Positions 42,770-52,506 of a stretch of 58,067 nt of DNA are shown here, one piece after another. Source of the stretch: Candidatus Methylomirabilota bacterium (GTDB lineage Bacteria > Methylomirabilota > Methylomirabilia > Methylomirabilales > Methylomirabilaceae); the NCBI GenBank assembly GCA_016207095.1, contig JACQQF010000074.1, forward strand, positions 1 to 58,067, written 5' to 3'. The notes under the pieces are model-generated. The model was not told the origin of the DNA, did no database searches, and saw nothing but the letters and a program-made list of their open reading frames with translations. Within the stretch, counting starts at the first letter, position 1; every line of letters starts with the position of its first letter. The position numbers were made by a program, and so were the translations under genes.

Positions 42770-43515
42770 TGGGCGTTGCCGGACCGACAGGCCTGTTTGT
42801 GACCGGGACCGATACCGGTGTCGGCAAGACGCTGATCACTGCCGCACTTGCCGTCGCCCTTCGCGCTCGCGGGATCGACGTCGGCGTCATGAAGCCGATC
42901 GAGACAGGCTGCCCCACGCGTGGCGGTCGCCTGCTACCTCTGGATGCGCTGACCCTCAAAGAGGCTTCAGGGTCTCGTGACAGCCTCGACCTGATCAACC
43001 CATACCGCTTCCGCGAGCCATTATCGCCGATGATAGCGGCCGAGGTGTCCGGACGGCATATCGATATCGGGAAACTTAGAGAACGCTTCTCCCATCTAGT
43101 TGGTCGGCATCCGGCGATCCTGGTCGAGGGGGCGGGCGGGCTGATGGTGCCGATAACGGAAACCTCCTCATTTCTGGATCTTGCCGGCCTCCTGCGGCTT
43201 CCCCTCCTCGTGGTGATCGGGTCCAGATTGGGCGCGCTGAACCACGCCAGGCTCACCGTGGAGGCGGCCCTCCACGTCCGCCTGCCGGTAGCCGGGGCAA
43301 TTCTGAACCATCCAAACAAGGACCGGTCGCTCGCCCAACGAACGAATCTCTCGGCCCTCCGCCGGGTCTTGCCGGTGCCTGTCTTGGCCCAGATTCCCCA
43401 CCTCATTGCCGGCGAGCGTCAGCCTCTCTGGCGCGATCCGCGCCTCCAGCGCCTGCTGGCCGGCTCTTTGCCGCAGCTCCTGCCGGACCACTTCAAGAGG
43501 AGCGAGGAGACATGA
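42769..43515 (+). CDS. bioD: Dethiobiotin synthetase
   Basis: 248 residues from ATG 42769, overlapping the bioA stop as TGATG. P-loop FVTGTDTGVGKTLIT, then KPIETGC and VEGAGGLMVPI. It closes the ureido ring to give dethiobiotin using ATP and CO2. A frame extension upstream to 42403 is inside bioA and is not used. No bioF or bioC lies in the window. Confidence 0.96.
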   Translation: MGVAGPTGLFVTGTDTGVGKTLITAALAVALRARGIDVGVMKPIETGCPTRGGRLLPLDALTLKEASGSRDSLDLINPYRFREPLSPMIAAEVSGRHIDIGKLRERFSHLVGRHPAILVEGAGGLMVPITETSSFLDLAGLLRLPLLVVIGSRLGALNHARLTVEAALHVRLPVAGAILNHPNKDRSLAQRTNLSALRRVLPVPVLAQIPHLIAGERQPLWRDPRLQRLLAGSLPQLLPDHFKRSEET

Positions 43516-44159
43516 ACGGGCGACGGCAAGCGATGCTCTTGATCTTCTTGCTCCTGGTGGCGGCCTGCGCCGCCCCTCAGCTACGACCTCGGGCATGGGA
43601 GGACCTGTCCGGCGAGACGGGGTTGGCTTCCTGGTACGGGGTGCCGTACCATGGTCGGCGGACCAGCAGCGGCGAGGTCTATGATATGTACCAGGTCTCG
43701 GCCGCGCACCGCGAGATACCGCTCGGGAGCTGGGTTGAGGTGACCAATCTCAACAATGGTCGCTCCCTCACCGTCAGGATCAACGATCGCGGACCGTTCA
43801 TAGAGGGTAGAATCATTGACCTCTCGTATGCCGCGGCCTCCCTACTCGGGGTGACAGGGCCCGGGGTCGTTCCCGTCAGGGTGCGCCTCTCCCACCCCCC
43901 ACCGGGTGGCCCCGGCCCTGTGCGGTACTCGGTTCAGGTGGCCTCGTTCACCGCAGAGTCGAGCGCCCGGGCGTTCAAAGCAGAGCTAGAGCCGAAGGTC
44001 GCCGGCGTCCAGATCGTGAAGGCGCTCGTCGGTGGCGAGACCTACTACCGGGTTCGCGTGGGCAGTTTCGCCTCGCGCACCGAGGCTCAGGGAACGGCAG
44101 AGCGCCTCGCCGCACTCGGGTATCGGGTCCTGATCATGGAATCCACCGACCGCCCGTGA
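43512..44159 (+). CDS. rlpA: RlpA-family lipoprotein with SPOR domain
   Basis: 215 residues. A lipobox (LLLVAAC, Cys19) gives an outer-membrane lipoprotein. The double-psi beta-barrel domain (about 37-125) has GLASWYGVPYHGRRTSSGEVYD and VRINDRGPFIEGRIIDLSYAAA, whose Asp acts in peptidoglycan cleavage. A SPOR domain (about 138-210, YSVQVASFTAESSARAF) binds denuded glycan at the septum. The start overlaps bioD by four bases, so it is cotranscribed with biotin genes, which is not obviously functional. Confidence 0.9.
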   Translation: MNGRRQAMLLIFLLLVAACAAPQLRPRAWEDLSGETGLASWYGVPYHGRRTSSGEVYDMYQVSAAHREIPLGSWVEVTNLNNGRSLTVRINDRGPFIEGRIIDLSYAAASLLGVTGPGVVPVRVRLSHPPPGGPGPVRYSVQVASFTAESSARAFKAELEPKVAGVQIVKALVGGETYYRVRVGSFASRTEAQGTAERLAALGYRVLIMESTDRP

Positions 44160-44188
44160 GCGGCACTACTCCAAAGGCGCCTTGACGC

Positions 44189-44245
44189 TTGACTCTTCGT
44201 GAAGGGAAGGATAAAATGACTATGGTCAGATAGACATGGTCATAG
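44189..44245 (+). promoter_or_regulatory. Promoter and operator of toxin-antitoxin pair
   Basis: TTGACT (44189-44194), 17 bases, TAAAAT (44212-44217). Directly after lie two ATGGTCA direct repeats (44222-44228, 44236-44242) flanked by CTATG/CATAG inverted ends (44220-44245), a likely site for autoregulation by the antitoxin. Confidence 0.6.
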
Positions 44246-44260
44246 AATTGGAGGTGCGGG

Positions 44261-44485
44261 ATGAAGACCATAGCGGCCGGGAAGTTCAAGGCACAGTGTT
44301 TGGCGTTGTTGGACGAGGTTGCGCGCGAGCATGAAACCATCGTTGTGACAAAGAGAGGTAAACCGGTCGCCAAGATCACTGCGGTGACCGAGGAGAAGGT
44401 GGACCTGCGCGAGCGGCTGAAGGGAAGCATCTTGCGCGAAGAGGACATCGTCAGCCCCGTGCCCTTCACGTGGGAAGCCGCCTGA
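44261..44485 (+). CDS. Phd/YefM-type antitoxin
   Basis: A 74-residue protein: MKTIAAGKFKAQCLALLDEVA, then ETIVVTKRGKPVAKITAV, the Phd/YefM fold, with an acidic C-terminal tail that binds the toxin. GGAGG precedes the ATG. Its stop shares bases with the start of the PIN toxin. It likely represses its own promoter. Confidence 0.88.
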   Translation: MKTIAAGKFKAQCLALLDEVAREHETIVVTKRGKPVAKITAVTEEKVDLRERLKGSILREEDIVSPVPFTWEAA

Positions 44486-44871
44486 TGATCGTCCTGGATA
44501 CCCACGCCTGGGTATGGTGGGCTACCTCCTCTCCACGTCTGTCGAAGAACGCCGCCAAGGCCATTCACGCGGCGCGCGGGGTCTACGTCAGCGCCATCAG
44601 CTGCTGGGAGGTGGCCATGTTGGTGGCGAAAGGACGCTTGATCTTCGATCGAGACGTGGAGCGCTGGTTGGAGCTGGCGTTGAAACTTCCCGGCATCGAA
44701 CTGGTTCCACTCTCCCTGCGGATCGCGGTCCGTAGTGCCAGTCTGGAAGAGGGGTTCCTCGGAGACCCCGCGGATTGCATCATCGTGGCGACGGCGTTGG
44801 AATATGGTTGGGTGATCGTGAGCAAAGATCAGCGAATCCGTAGCTACCCGCATGTGCGGGCGATTTGGTGA
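44485..44871 (+). CDS. PIN-domain toxin (VapC-like)
   Basis: 128 residues from ATG 44485. PIN marks: MIVLDTHAWVWW (Asp5), SAISCWEVAMLVAKGRL (Glu), and GDPADCIIVATALEYGWVIVSKDQRI (Asp104 region). It should be a magnesium-dependent RNase held in check by the upstream antitoxin. Paired with a Phd-type rather than VapB-type partner, a common mix. Confidence 0.9.
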   Translation: MIVLDTHAWVWWATSSPRLSKNAAKAIHAARGVYVSAISCWEVAMLVAKGRLIFDRDVERWLELALKLPGIELVPLSLRIAVRSASLEEGFLGDPADCIIVATALEYGWVIVSKDQRIRSYPHVRAIW

Positions 44872-45018
44872 CTGGAATCGAGTGATTTTGCTTGACAGGG
44901 AGGAGCGAAAGAGGTAGCAGATGACAGACATGGCCCTCCGGCCTAGCGCTGAGGCGCGAGTATACCGGGTTGAGGGACCTGACGTAAGAAAGGCTTTGGT
45001 GGGAATTGTCGATGAAAG

Positions 45019-45053
45019 GCCCTTCGGGAAATTGAATTCCCTGGAGGGCTTTT
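45019..45053 (+). terminator. Terminator-like hairpin before the MEDS kinase
   Basis: GCCC/GGGC and GGGAA/TTCCC helices with a small internal loop, then TTTT. A short frame at 44921-45112 overlaps it and is not supported as a gene. The hairpin could end the VapC transcript or attenuate the kinase gene. Confidence 0.5.
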
Positions 45054-45104
45054 CCTTTTCGCAGGTCCGCTGTTGCGGCACCGCGTCTCAACCAAGAGGT
45101 CTGT

Positions 45105-48100
45105 ATGGGTAGTGACCTGGAGCGGCAGCTCGCCGGACTCAAGCAGGGCGACCACCTCTGCCTGATCTACGAGACCGTCGCCGAACAGTGGTCGGCCATC
45201 ATTCCGTATATGAAGGCTGGCCTCGACCGAGGTGAGTGCTGCGTCTATATCGCTGACGACGCCACCACCGAGCGGGCGGCTCAGGCCCTGGCCGGCGCCG
45301 GGGTGGATGTCCCAACGGCCCTCGAGCGGGGCGCACTCGTCCTGTTGACCAAGAAGGACGCCTACGTGCGCGGGGGGCGGTTCGATCCCGAGGCAATGCT
45401 CGGGCTCTGGCGCCAGTTGATTGAGCGGGCCCTCGCGAACGGCTTTACGGGGGTTCGGGCCACCGGCGAGATGACCTGGGCGCTGGGGCCGGAGGAGGGT
45501 TGCACCCGGCTGATCGAGTACGAGGCCAAGCTGAATGCATTTTTCCCAGGCAGCAACGCACTCGCCGTCTGCCAGTATCACCGACCCCGGTTCGCACCAG
45601 CCGTCATTCGCGATGTGCTGCGTACCCATCCATTGGCCGTTCTGGGTGACCAGGTGTGCCCAAACCTGTACTACGAATCGCCCGATCTGGTGCTTGGCCA
45701 GCTCTCCGAGGCGGATCGGGTGGACCGGATGATTGCGAACCTGCAGCGGGTGCGGATTGCGGAGGAGACGCTGCGGGAGAGCGAGGATCGCTACCGGGAC
45801 CTGGTGGAGCACAGCCACGACCTGATCTGTACTCATGACCTGGAGGGCAATATTCTCTCTGTGAACCAGCGGGCTGTAACCGGTATGGGTTATGACCCAA
45901 GCAAGCTCCTGATGAAGAATATCAGCGACTTCTTGGCACCCGAGGTCAGAGACAAGTTTCATGCCTACTTGGTCAGAATCCGGTCGGACGGTGCCGCCAG
46001 CGGGCTGATGCGGGTTCAGACGAGCGCGGGCGAAAGACGAGTCTGGGAGTACAATAACACCCTGCGCACTGAAGGAGTCGCCGCACCGATCGTGCGGGGC
46101 GTGGCGCGCGACATCACCGATCGCATGCGGCTGGAGAAAGAGCTCAAGCGGACCCTGTCGCTGTTGAATGCCACGCTTGAATCCACCGCCGACGGCCTCC
46201 TCGTGGTGGATCAAACGGGAACAATCGTGAGCTTCAATCACACATTCGCGGACATGTGGCGCATCCCCGAGAGCATCCTCGCCTCGCGCGACGACAACGC
46301 GGCGCTGAACTTCGTCCTCGATCAGCTCGAGGATCATGAGACGTTTCTCAGAAAAGTCCGGGAGCTCTACGACCAACCGGAGACTGAAAGTTTTGATGTC
46401 TTGAGATTCAAGGATGGCAGAGTCTTCGAGCGCTACTCGCAGCCGCAGCGGGTCGGCGCGAAGAGCGTGGGACGAGTCTGGAGCTTCCGAGATGTTACCA
46501 AGCGCAAGCGCGCGGAGGCAGCACTGCGGGAGAGCGAGGCTCGGTTCAGAAGCGCCTTTGAGGATGCGGCGATCGGCATGGCCCTGGTGGCGACCGACGG
46601 CCGGTTCTTGCAGGTCAACCGGTCCCTCTGCGAGATCGTCGGCTACGCCGAGTCGGAGCTGCTCGCCACGAACTTCCAGGCCATCACTCATCCAGATGAC
46701 CTGGCCCCCGGTCTCAACTATGTCCGCAGAACACTCGCCGGCGAGCTCCACTCCTTCCAGATCGAGAAGCGCTACATCCACAAGCTCGGGCACGTGGTGT
46801 GGGCCCTGTTGACCGCCTCGCTATTGCGCGACGCGCACGGGAGCCCCATATACTTTGTCGCCCAGGTTCAAGATGTCACCGACAGCAAGCAGGCGGAGCA
46901 ATCCCTTGAACACAGCCGCGCGCTTCTGCAGTCTTTCGTCGAGCATACCCCCGCCGCCGTCGCCATGTTCGACAAGAGCCTGCGGTACGTGGCCGTCAGC
47001 AGGAGATGGCTTTACGACTACCGGCTGGGCGATCAGAACATCATCGGGCGGCACCACTACGATGTCTTTCCGGAGATCAGGAACCTGAAGGAGTGGCAAG
47101 AGGTTCACCAGCGCTGCCTGGCTGGCGCGGTCGAGCGACGAGATGAGGATCGCCTCGTGCGGCAGGACGGCAGCGAAGACTGGCTGTGTTGGGAGGTTCG
47201 GCCGTGGTACGACGTAGGCGGAGAGATTGGCGGGATCATCATGTTCACCGAGGTCATCACCGAGCGCAAGCAGGCCGAACAACGGCTGGCCGCCCGGCAC
47301 GCGATCACACGCATTCTGGCAGAGTCCACGACGCTTGCCGCTGACTTGCCAAGAATCCTTAAAGCCATCTGCGTAGGGTTAGGATGGGATCTGGGCGAGA
47401 TCTGGAGCGTGGACCAGGATGCCGATGTCTTGCGGTGTACCGAGGTCTGGCATGCACCGTCCGCTCACCTCTCAGCCTTTGCGGCGCTCGGTCGGCAGGC
47501 GACCTTTGCTCCCGGCGTGGGCCTGCCCGGCCGCGTCTGGGCCAGCGGAAAACCCGCATGGATTGCGGATGTCGTCGAGGATGCCGACTTCCCCCGCGCG
47601 GCCATCGCGGCCTCGGCGGGATTACACGGTGCCTGTGCCTTTCCGATCCTGCTTGGGACTAACATCCTTGGCGTCATCGCGTTTTTTGACCGCAGGATCC
47701 GCCAGCCCGATGAACCTCGGCTCCAGATGCTCGGCGACATCGCCAATCAGGTTGGCCACTTCATCGCCGCGAAGCGGGGAGAGGCAGCACTTCAGGAGAG
47801 CGAGGCCCGCTTCCGGAGCGCGTTCGGAGATGCGGCGGTCGGCATGGCGCTGGTCGACCGGAGCGGCCGCTTTCTACAGGTAAACCCTGCCTACAGCGCG
47901 ATCACGGGGTACACGGAGCAGGAACTGAGGGCAACCGACTTTCAGTCTATCACGCACGCGGATGACCTCGAGGCCGGCATGCGCCTCATTCGTCAACTGG
48001 TGGCCGGCGAAATACCGAGTTTCGTCTTTGAGAAGCGGATCATGACGAAGAGCGGTGCCGTCGCCTGGGTTCGGAACAGCGTCTCTTTGATGCCTCACGA

Positions 48101-49358
48101 TGAGGGAAGACCAGGGAGCTTCATCATGCTCGCTGAGGACATCAGCGAGCGCAAGCGGGCGGTGGAGACGCTCCAGGCGCTCTATCGGGCGAGCCTGGAG
48201 ATCCAGGCGCCGCTGGGCCTGAAGGAGCGGCTCAACCGCCTGCTGCGGACCGCCCAGACCGTGCTGGAACTGGAGCGCGTCAACATCCTCCTCGCCGACC
48301 CGGAGGGGGCGATGCTCCAAGCTGTGGCGAGCCTGGGGGTCGATGATCCCCTGGAAGCGATCCGGGTCCCGACCGGACCGGCGGGAGGGGGCCTCGCGCA
48401 GGCCTACCGCACCCAGCAGATGGTCACCTGGGATGGCCAGGGCCCGGTCCCGGAGGCCCTCCGGCTGCGCCCTCCTTACGACCAGATCGGTGCCCTCCGG
48501 TCCCAGGTCTTTGCCAACGTGCCTTTGATCGTCCAAGGGCAAGCGATCGGGGTCCTGGGGGCCGATCGGAAGCACAGCAGGCAGCCGCTCGATTCTTCCA
48601 CGTTGGACCTGCTCCACCTCTTCGCCGCCCAGGCGGCAGTTGCCATTGAAAATTCCCGGCTGTTCGAGCAGATACAGAGCGGGCGAGAGCGTTTGCAGGC
48701 TCTCTCCCGCAAGTTGGTAGCAGTGCAGGAGGCCGAGCGCCAGCACCTCGCGCGCGAACTCCACGACGAGATCGGCCAGATGCTGACCGGGATCAAACTC
48801 ACTCTGGAAATGAGCATGCGCTCATCGCCTGACGCGATCAGGACCACCCTTGGCGAAGCACAGGGACAGCTCAATGACCTGATGGCGCGGGTTCGCACGC
48901 TCTCGCTCGATCTACGTCCCGCGATGCTGGACGATCTTGGCCTGGTGCCCGCGCTGCTCTGGCACTTCGAGCGGTATGCTGCTCAGACCTCTGTGCGTGT
49001 GGATTTCAAACAGGCTGGGCTCGAAGGACGCGTTCGGCCAGAACTAGAAACGGCCGTCTACCGTATCGTGCAAGAAGCGCTGACTAATGTCGCCCGTCAC
49101 GCCGGGGTGAACGAGGCGACGGTGATCCTCTGCGGCGGCCAGGACATCCTTGGCGTCCAGATCCAGGACCAAGGCAGGGGTTTCAACCCTGCGGCTGCCC
49201 TAGCTGCGACCATCAGCAGCGGCTTGGCCGGGATGAAAGAGCGGGCGGAATTGTTGGGCGGTCACCTGGCGATCGAATCCGCCCCAGGGGCCGGCACCAG
49301 TGTGACAGTCAAATTCCCCGTGACAGGTCGAATCGACAAGCGAAAGAAACCAAGATGA
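45105..49358 (+). CDS. Large hybrid sensor kinase: MEDS-PAS-GAF-HisKA_3
   Basis: A 1417-residue soluble kinase. The N-terminal MEDS domain (about 1-190, [38 protein letters not shown]) is the type found in methanogen/methylotroph DcmR sensors. Then come PAS domains (about 222-340, 345-460, 475-590, 600-720), a GAF domain (about 725-880), another PAS (about 890-1010), and a second GAF (about 1020-1180). The NarL-type phospho-acceptor helix ([16 protein letters not shown], His in ELHDE) and an HATPase end ([24 protein letters not shown]) follow. No membrane segments. Its stop overlaps the LuxR-type regulator gene, its partner. It could sense one-carbon or redox signals. The MEDS role in C1 sensing is known from family context, not from this protein. 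Confidence 0.88.
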   Translation: MGSDLERQLAGLKQGDHLCLIYETVAEQWSAIIPYMKAGLDRGECCVYIADDATTERAAQALAGAGVDVPTALERGALVLLTKKDAYVRGGRFDPEAMLGLWRQLIERALANGFTGVRATGEMTWALGPEEGCTRLIEYEAKLNAFFPGSNALAVCQYHRPRFAPAVIRDVLRTHPLAVLGDQVCPNLYYESPDLVLGQLSEADRVDRMIANLQRVRIAEETLRESEDRYRDLVEHSHDLICTHDLEGNILSVNQRAVTGMGYDPSKLLMKNISDFLAPEVRDKFHAYLVRIRSDGAASGLMRVQTSAGERRVWEYNNTLRTEGVAAPIVRGVARDITDRMRLEKELKRTLSLLNATLESTADGLLVVDQTGTIVSFNHTFADMWRIPESILASRDDNAALNFVLDQLEDHETFLRKVRELYDQPETESFDVLRFKDGRVFERYSQPQRVGAKSVGRVWSFRDVTKRKRAEAALRESEARFRSAFEDAAIGMALVATDGRFLQVNRSLCEIVGYAESELLATNFQAITHPDDLAPGLNYVRRTLAGELHSFQIEKRYIHKLGHVVWALLTASLLRDAHGSPIYFVAQVQDVTDSKQAEQSLEHSRALLQSFVEHTPAAVAMFDKSLRYVAVSRRWLYDYRLGDQNIIGRHHYDVFPEIRNLKEWQEVHQRCLAGAVERRDEDRLVRQDGSEDWLCWEVRPWYDVGGEIGGIIMFTEVITERKQAEQRLAARHAITRILAESTTLAADLPRILKAICVGLGWDLGEIWSVDQDADVLRCTEVWHAPSAHLSAFAALGRQATFAPGVGLPGRVWASGKPAWIADVVEDADFPRAAIAASAGLHGACAFPILLGTNILGVIAFFDRRIRQPDEPRLQMLGDIANQVGHFIAAKRGEAALQESEARFRSAFGDAAVGMALVDRSGRFLQVNPAYSAITGYTEQELRATDFQSITHADDLEAGMRLIRQLVAGEIPSFVFEKRIMTKSGAVAWVRNSVSLMPHDEGRPGSFIMLAEDISERKRAVETLQALYRASLEIQAPLGLKERLNRLLRTAQTVLELERVNILLADPEGAMLQAVASLGVDDPLEAIRVPTGPAGGGLAQAYRTQQMVTWDGQGPVPEALRLRPPYDQIGALRSQVFANVPLIVQGQAIGVLGADRKHSRQPLDSSTLDLLHLFAAQAAVAIENSRLFEQIQSGRERLQALSRKLVAVQEAERQHLARELHDEIGQMLTGIKLTLEMSMRSSPDAIRTTLGEAQGQLNDLMARVRTLSLDLRPAMLDDLGLVPALLWHFERYAAQTSVRVDFKQAGLEGRVRPELETAVYRIVQEALTNVARHAGVNEATVILCGGQDILGVQIQDQGRGFNPAAALAATISSGLAGMKERAELLGGHLAIESAPGAGTSVTVKFPVTGRIDKRKKPR

Positions 49359-50011
49359 CCGGAACGACAATCGCGTTGGCCGATGACCATATTGTTGTCC
49401 GACAGGGCTTGCGGGCTTTGTTGGAAACCGAGCCGGATTTCCGCATCGTTGGCGAGGTGGGCGACGGTCTGGAAGCGGTTCACCTGGTCGAACGGCTGCA
49501 GCCAGACGTGCTGGTGCTTGACCTGATGCTGCCTGGCCTGAGCGGCCTGGAGGTCACGCGGCTGGTCCGCCAGGGTTCACCGAAAACCCGTATTCTCATC
49601 CTCTCGATGTATGCCGATGAAGCCTACGTACTGAGAGCGCTGAAAAATGGGGCCGCCGGGTATGTCCTCAAAGATTCTAGCGCTGCCGACCTGGTGCAAG
49701 CCGTGCGCGAAGTGGCCGGCGGCCGGCGCTACTTGAGCCCGCCGCTTTCTGAACGCGCCATCGAGCGCTACGCGGAGAGAGCTGAAGGCGTCACCGAGGA
49801 TAGCTATGAGATGCTTACGACGCGCGAGCGGGAGGTCCTGCACCTGGCGGCCGAGGGCCACACGAGCGCCGAAATTGCCGCTCGGCTGGGGATCAGCCCA
49901 CGCACTGCTGAGACCCACCGGGCCAACCTGATGCGCAAACTTGGCCTGGAGTCCCAGACGGACCTGGTCCGGTACGCCCTGCGACGCGGGATCCTCCCGA
50001 TGGAAGATTGA
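49355..50011 (+). CDS. NarL/FixJ-type response regulator
   Basis: 218 residues. The receiver has Asp54 in [12 protein letters not shown]. The LuxR helix-turn-helix is [44 protein letters not shown]. Start ATG 49355 overlaps the kinase stop. It should bind target promoters when phosphorylated by the MEDS kinase. Confidence 0.95.
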   Translation: MTGTTIALADDHIVVRQGLRALLETEPDFRIVGEVGDGLEAVHLVERLQPDVLVLDLMLPGLSGLEVTRLVRQGSPKTRILILSMYADEAYVLRALKNGAAGYVLKDSSAADLVQAVREVAGGRRYLSPPLSERAIERYAERAEGVTEDSYEMLTTREREVLHLAAEGHTSAEIAARLGISPRTAETHRANLMRKLGLESQTDLVRYALRRGILPMED

Positions 50012-50075
50012 GCAGAGGAGTAAGGGAGGTCACACGTGTATTCGAGGGACAGGGCAAACAAAAAGGGCTGTCTAG

Positions 50076-50231
50076 ATGGACTATGGCGAGATCCGTCGGT
50101 GCCTCGTCAATTGCCGCTTCAGTGATCACGCCCGAACGGAAATGGAAGCGGAGCCTCTGGCCAGCCAGACCCAGAGCTGTGGGAGCCGGATTTCAGAAGG
50201 AGGAAGCGGTGATGCAATGTGCGATCTGTAA
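50076..50231 (+). pseudogene. Truncated DUF4258-like toxin gene
   Basis: The frame MDYGEIRRCLVNCRFSDHARTEMEAEPL fits the N-terminal half of DUF4258 proteins (FSDHAR-x-E/RM motif). After residue 28 the frame runs into unrelated residues and stops at 50229-50231 within the next gene. It is probably cut down or frameshifted, so the zinc-finger partner may be orphaned. Confidence 0.45.
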
Positions 50232-50442
50232 ACGGGGAGACGTCAAGCCGGCGGCCGTTGAGGCGGAGCTTAAGGTAGGGGGTGACCATCTCCTCGTGCT
50301 CGTGGACGCCGAGGTGTGCGTCGAATGCGGCGAGGCGTATTACTCGACTAAGACGATGCGCTACCTGGAGCATGTAAGGGAAGCCTTCGAGCAGAAGGTC
50401 TTGACCCCGACATCGATCGGCCAGGTGTATCAGGTTTCATAA
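50212..50442 (+). CDS. YgiT-type zinc-finger protein (antitoxin-like)
   Basis: 76 residues from ATG 50212 (AGGAGG upstream). Two CxxC pairs (MQCAICKRGD, EVCVECGEAYYS) bind zinc, as in the N-terminal half of MqsA-type antitoxins and YgiT-family proteins. It lacks an obvious DNA-binding C-terminal domain. It usually pairs with a DUF4258 gene, and here a truncated copy overlaps it. Confidence 0.75.
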   Translation: MQCAICKRGDVKPAAVEAELKVGGDHLLVLVDAEVCVECGEAYYSTKTMRYLEHVREAFEQKVLTPTSIGQVYQVS

Positions 50443-50509
50443 GGACCCCGAACCCCCCTTGGTTTAGCACGCCGTCGAAAGTCTTTTTCCAATCGTTAAT
50501 ATCAACTGA

Positions 50510-50599
50510 ACCCACCTGATGCGCAAATTTGGCCTGGAGAGCCAGACCGACGTGGTCCGTTACTCCATCCGTTGCGAGATCATCCAGATGGACCCATAA
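50510..50599 (+). pseudogene. Fragment of a LuxR-type response regulator C-terminus
   Basis: Encodes THLMRKFGLESQTDVVRYSI then RCEIIQMDP and stop, nearly the same as the C-terminus of the 49355 regulator ([20 protein letters not shown]). No upstream part remains. It marks a partial duplication. From 50443 to 50767 nothing else is recognised. Confidence 0.8.
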
Positions 50600-50767
50600 C
50601 CGGCGGCGGCTGGCAGTCAAGAGCCAAGGAAAAGAAATCACGGGGTTGCGACGGCCTCATTGCCTCGAAAGAGAGGCGGGGCTGGATCAGGTGGCGTTAG
50701 CGATGCGCAACATCCAGCAGGCCTCCACTCAGAACAAGGTTTCGACCCATCAAGTGGAACGGATAGC

Positions 50768-51121
50768 TCAAAGACCGAAAGATGATTTGAGACGGGAATC
50801 TAACTCGGCGAGCAGCAAAGGCCCGAGGTGACCAAGCCGTCGGCGAACCCGAGACCGGGAAATGGTCATGAGCTTATCGAGTCGAATGAGCGAACCTTGT
50901 TTAAGCCCGGTGCCGCGAAACTCAGGATGGACAGAAGAAACCAGGAAGTGGCTGGGAGGCAGAGGTTCCTCGGGGATAACGGAGGAGAGATACGCAACAA
51001 CAAGATCCGGTCCAGTTGGTTCTGGGGTGAGGATTACCGCTGGGCGGTACTTCACGGCTGTCAGATCAGTGAACGGAAACGGGACGAGGATCAAATCCCC
51101 TTTGCACAGTGGGCGAGTCAA
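50768..51121 (-). CDS. MazF/PemK-like toxin
   Basis: 117 residues: LCKGDLILVPFPFTDLTAVKYRPAVILT, then LIRLDKLMTISRSRVRRRLGHL. This is the CcdB/MazF beta-barrel with the RPAVIL motif. An mRNA interferase. It overlaps the antitoxin gene upstream by four bases. Confidence 0.9.
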   Translation of the reverse strand: MTRPLCKGDLILVPFPFTDLTAVKYRPAVILTPEPTGPDLVVAYLSSVIPEEPLPPSHFLVSSVHPEFRGTGLKQGSLIRLDKLMTISRSRVRRRLGHLGPLLLAELDSRLKSSFGL

Positions 51122-51342
51122 ACAGCCTCCCCGTCGTTGGGGGAGTAGAGGTCTTCCGCATGCGCTGTCAGAAACGCGAAGCTTCCATCATTCTCCGCTA
51201 CCCTGGCAAGCAGTTGCGCGGGCAGGTCATCTTTTACAGTAATCACGATCGAGACCTGCTGATGCTCCGGAAGCTTGACCTTGGCAAGCGGCCTGAACAC
51301 ACCGTCCTCAAAGACAGCCTCGATCGCATGGTGTTTCGACAT
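51118..51342 (-). CDS. AF2212-type antitoxin (DUF104)
   Basis: 74 residues from the inner ATG at 51342. HAIEAVFEDGVFRPLAKVKLPEHQQVSIVI is the AF2212/DUF104 pattern. The acidic tail and gene order (antitoxin before toxin) fit a type II pair. Confidence 0.82.
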   Translation of the reverse strand: MSKHHAIEAVFEDGVFRPLAKVKLPEHQQVSIVITVKDDLPAQLLARVAENDGSFAFLTAHAEDLYSPNDGEAV

Positions 51343-51449
51343 GTAGCGCCCTCCCTTTGCGGGCATTTGATCTTGCTCGCATGGCTTGGCTGGGTGAAGA
51401 GAATAACATCTAAAACATATCATAACTGGGTGACTCGACAACGTCAAGG

Positions 51450-51830
51450 GTGCTCTCAGTTCTGGCGATTCGTGGTGTTGACATCCACAATGGATGTACT
51501 TTCATCAATGCAGCTCGGACAGTCTTGGGGCTGGACCGCATCACCATCCTCCTCGCCGACCCGGCCGAGCAGTGGCTGGAAGCGGTAGCGAGTTTCGGCG
51601 TGGAGGAGCCCCTCGCGGTGATCCGGGTCCGGATCGGGCCAGCGGGGGGCGCGCTCGTGGAGGCGCATCGGCTGAAAGCCTACGATGCCGTCCACCTGGC
51701 CTCCGCGGCAGCCATCCATGGGCGGCTCGCCGAGCCTATCCGCTTCGCCTCATGGGATCTCGGGCTAGAAAAAGCTGCAAGACGTGAAGGGCTTGACTCG
51801 CTGCGAAGTATCAAGGGGGTAGGGGAATAG
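51450..51830 (+). pseudogene. Mosaic remnant: GAF-domain piece joined to PIN-domain piece
   Basis: The middle (residues about 21-72: ARTVLGLDRITILLADPAEQWLEAVASFGVEEPL...RIGPAGGALVEAHR) is a copy of part of the GAF domain of the 52503 kinase. The end (LKAYDAVHLASAAAIHGRLAEP...FASWDLGLEKAAR) is the C-terminal half of a PIN-domain toxin. No normal start or complete domain is present. It is best read as two gene scraps joined in frame by a deletion. Confidence 0.7.
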
Positions 51831-52080
51831 CGAAGCACTCACGTCTAGTCCGCTGCTCCCCTGCTCTCATCCTCCCTGGACCCCTGCTCCCTTTCACCCC
51901 CCTTCCCCCCTACTTCCAGAGATCGTCCCCAAAAAACTCCTAAAAATACAGGCCTTTTCTGCTGAAACTCCGTAGAAATACGGATAGACAGACCCGCCAA
52001 GAGCGCGCAGCATACGATTTACATTTGCCAACCTGATCGAATCTGTTTTTCCATTGGCCAACCTTCACTCTGGGAGAGAG
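51831..52080. other. Intergenic, no gene seen
   Basis: Pyrimidine-rich, C-heavy runs (CACCCCCCTTCCCCCC) and no motif or frame that I can support. Confidence 0.6.
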
Positions 52081-52506
52081 ATGGGTCCTATTTCCGTGCT
52101 GCTGGTGGACGATAACCTGACCTTTCTGGGCATTCTCACACGCTTCTTGCACGAGCACCACCAGAACGAGGTGACGGTCATCGGCACAGCCGGTGGGGGT
52201 GCGGAGGGCTTGGACAAAGCCTGGGAATTGCGACCGGACATTGTTCTGCTCGACCTGCACATGCCCGCCTTGTCCGGCCTGGAGACCATCCCCCTCCTGC
52301 GGCGTATGCTGCCAGATGTGGGCATCATCGCGCTGACTCTGTGGCATGCCAACGGCTACCTGGAAGCAGCGCTGGCATCCGGCGCGGATGATTTCCTCTC
52401 CAAGTTCGCACTGAGTACCGACCTCTTGCCGGCTATCCGGCGGGTGGCACAAACCAAACGGTCACAGGAAAAGCCCGTAGAAAAGGCTAGAGGGGTCCCG
52501 CAATGA
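52081..52506 (+). CDS. Single-domain response regulator (receiver only)
   Basis: 141 residues from ATG 52081 (GGGAGAGAG upstream). VLLVDDNLTFLGILTRF and VLLDLHMPALSG (Asp near residue 54) are the receiver marks. A short basic tail follows and there is no output domain. The stop overlaps the kinase start by four bases. It may pass phosphate to other proteins or be a partner of the adjoining kinase. Confidence 0.88.
   Translation: MGPISVLLVDDNLTFLGILTRFLHEHHQNEVTVIGTAGGGAEGLDKAWELRPDIVLLDLHMPALSGLETIPLLRRMLPDVGIIALTLWHANGYLEAALASGADDFLSKFALSTDLLPAIRRVAQTKRSQEKPVEKARGVPQ

Noticed and set aside
44921-45112. Small plus-strand ORF before the MEDS kinase
   Set aside because: It overlaps a terminator-like hairpin, has no known motif and only a modest ribosome site.
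44943-46793. A 616-codon open frame on the minus strand
   Set aside because: It is antisense to the MEDS kinase, which has clear domains. High-GC codon bias makes long shadow frames.
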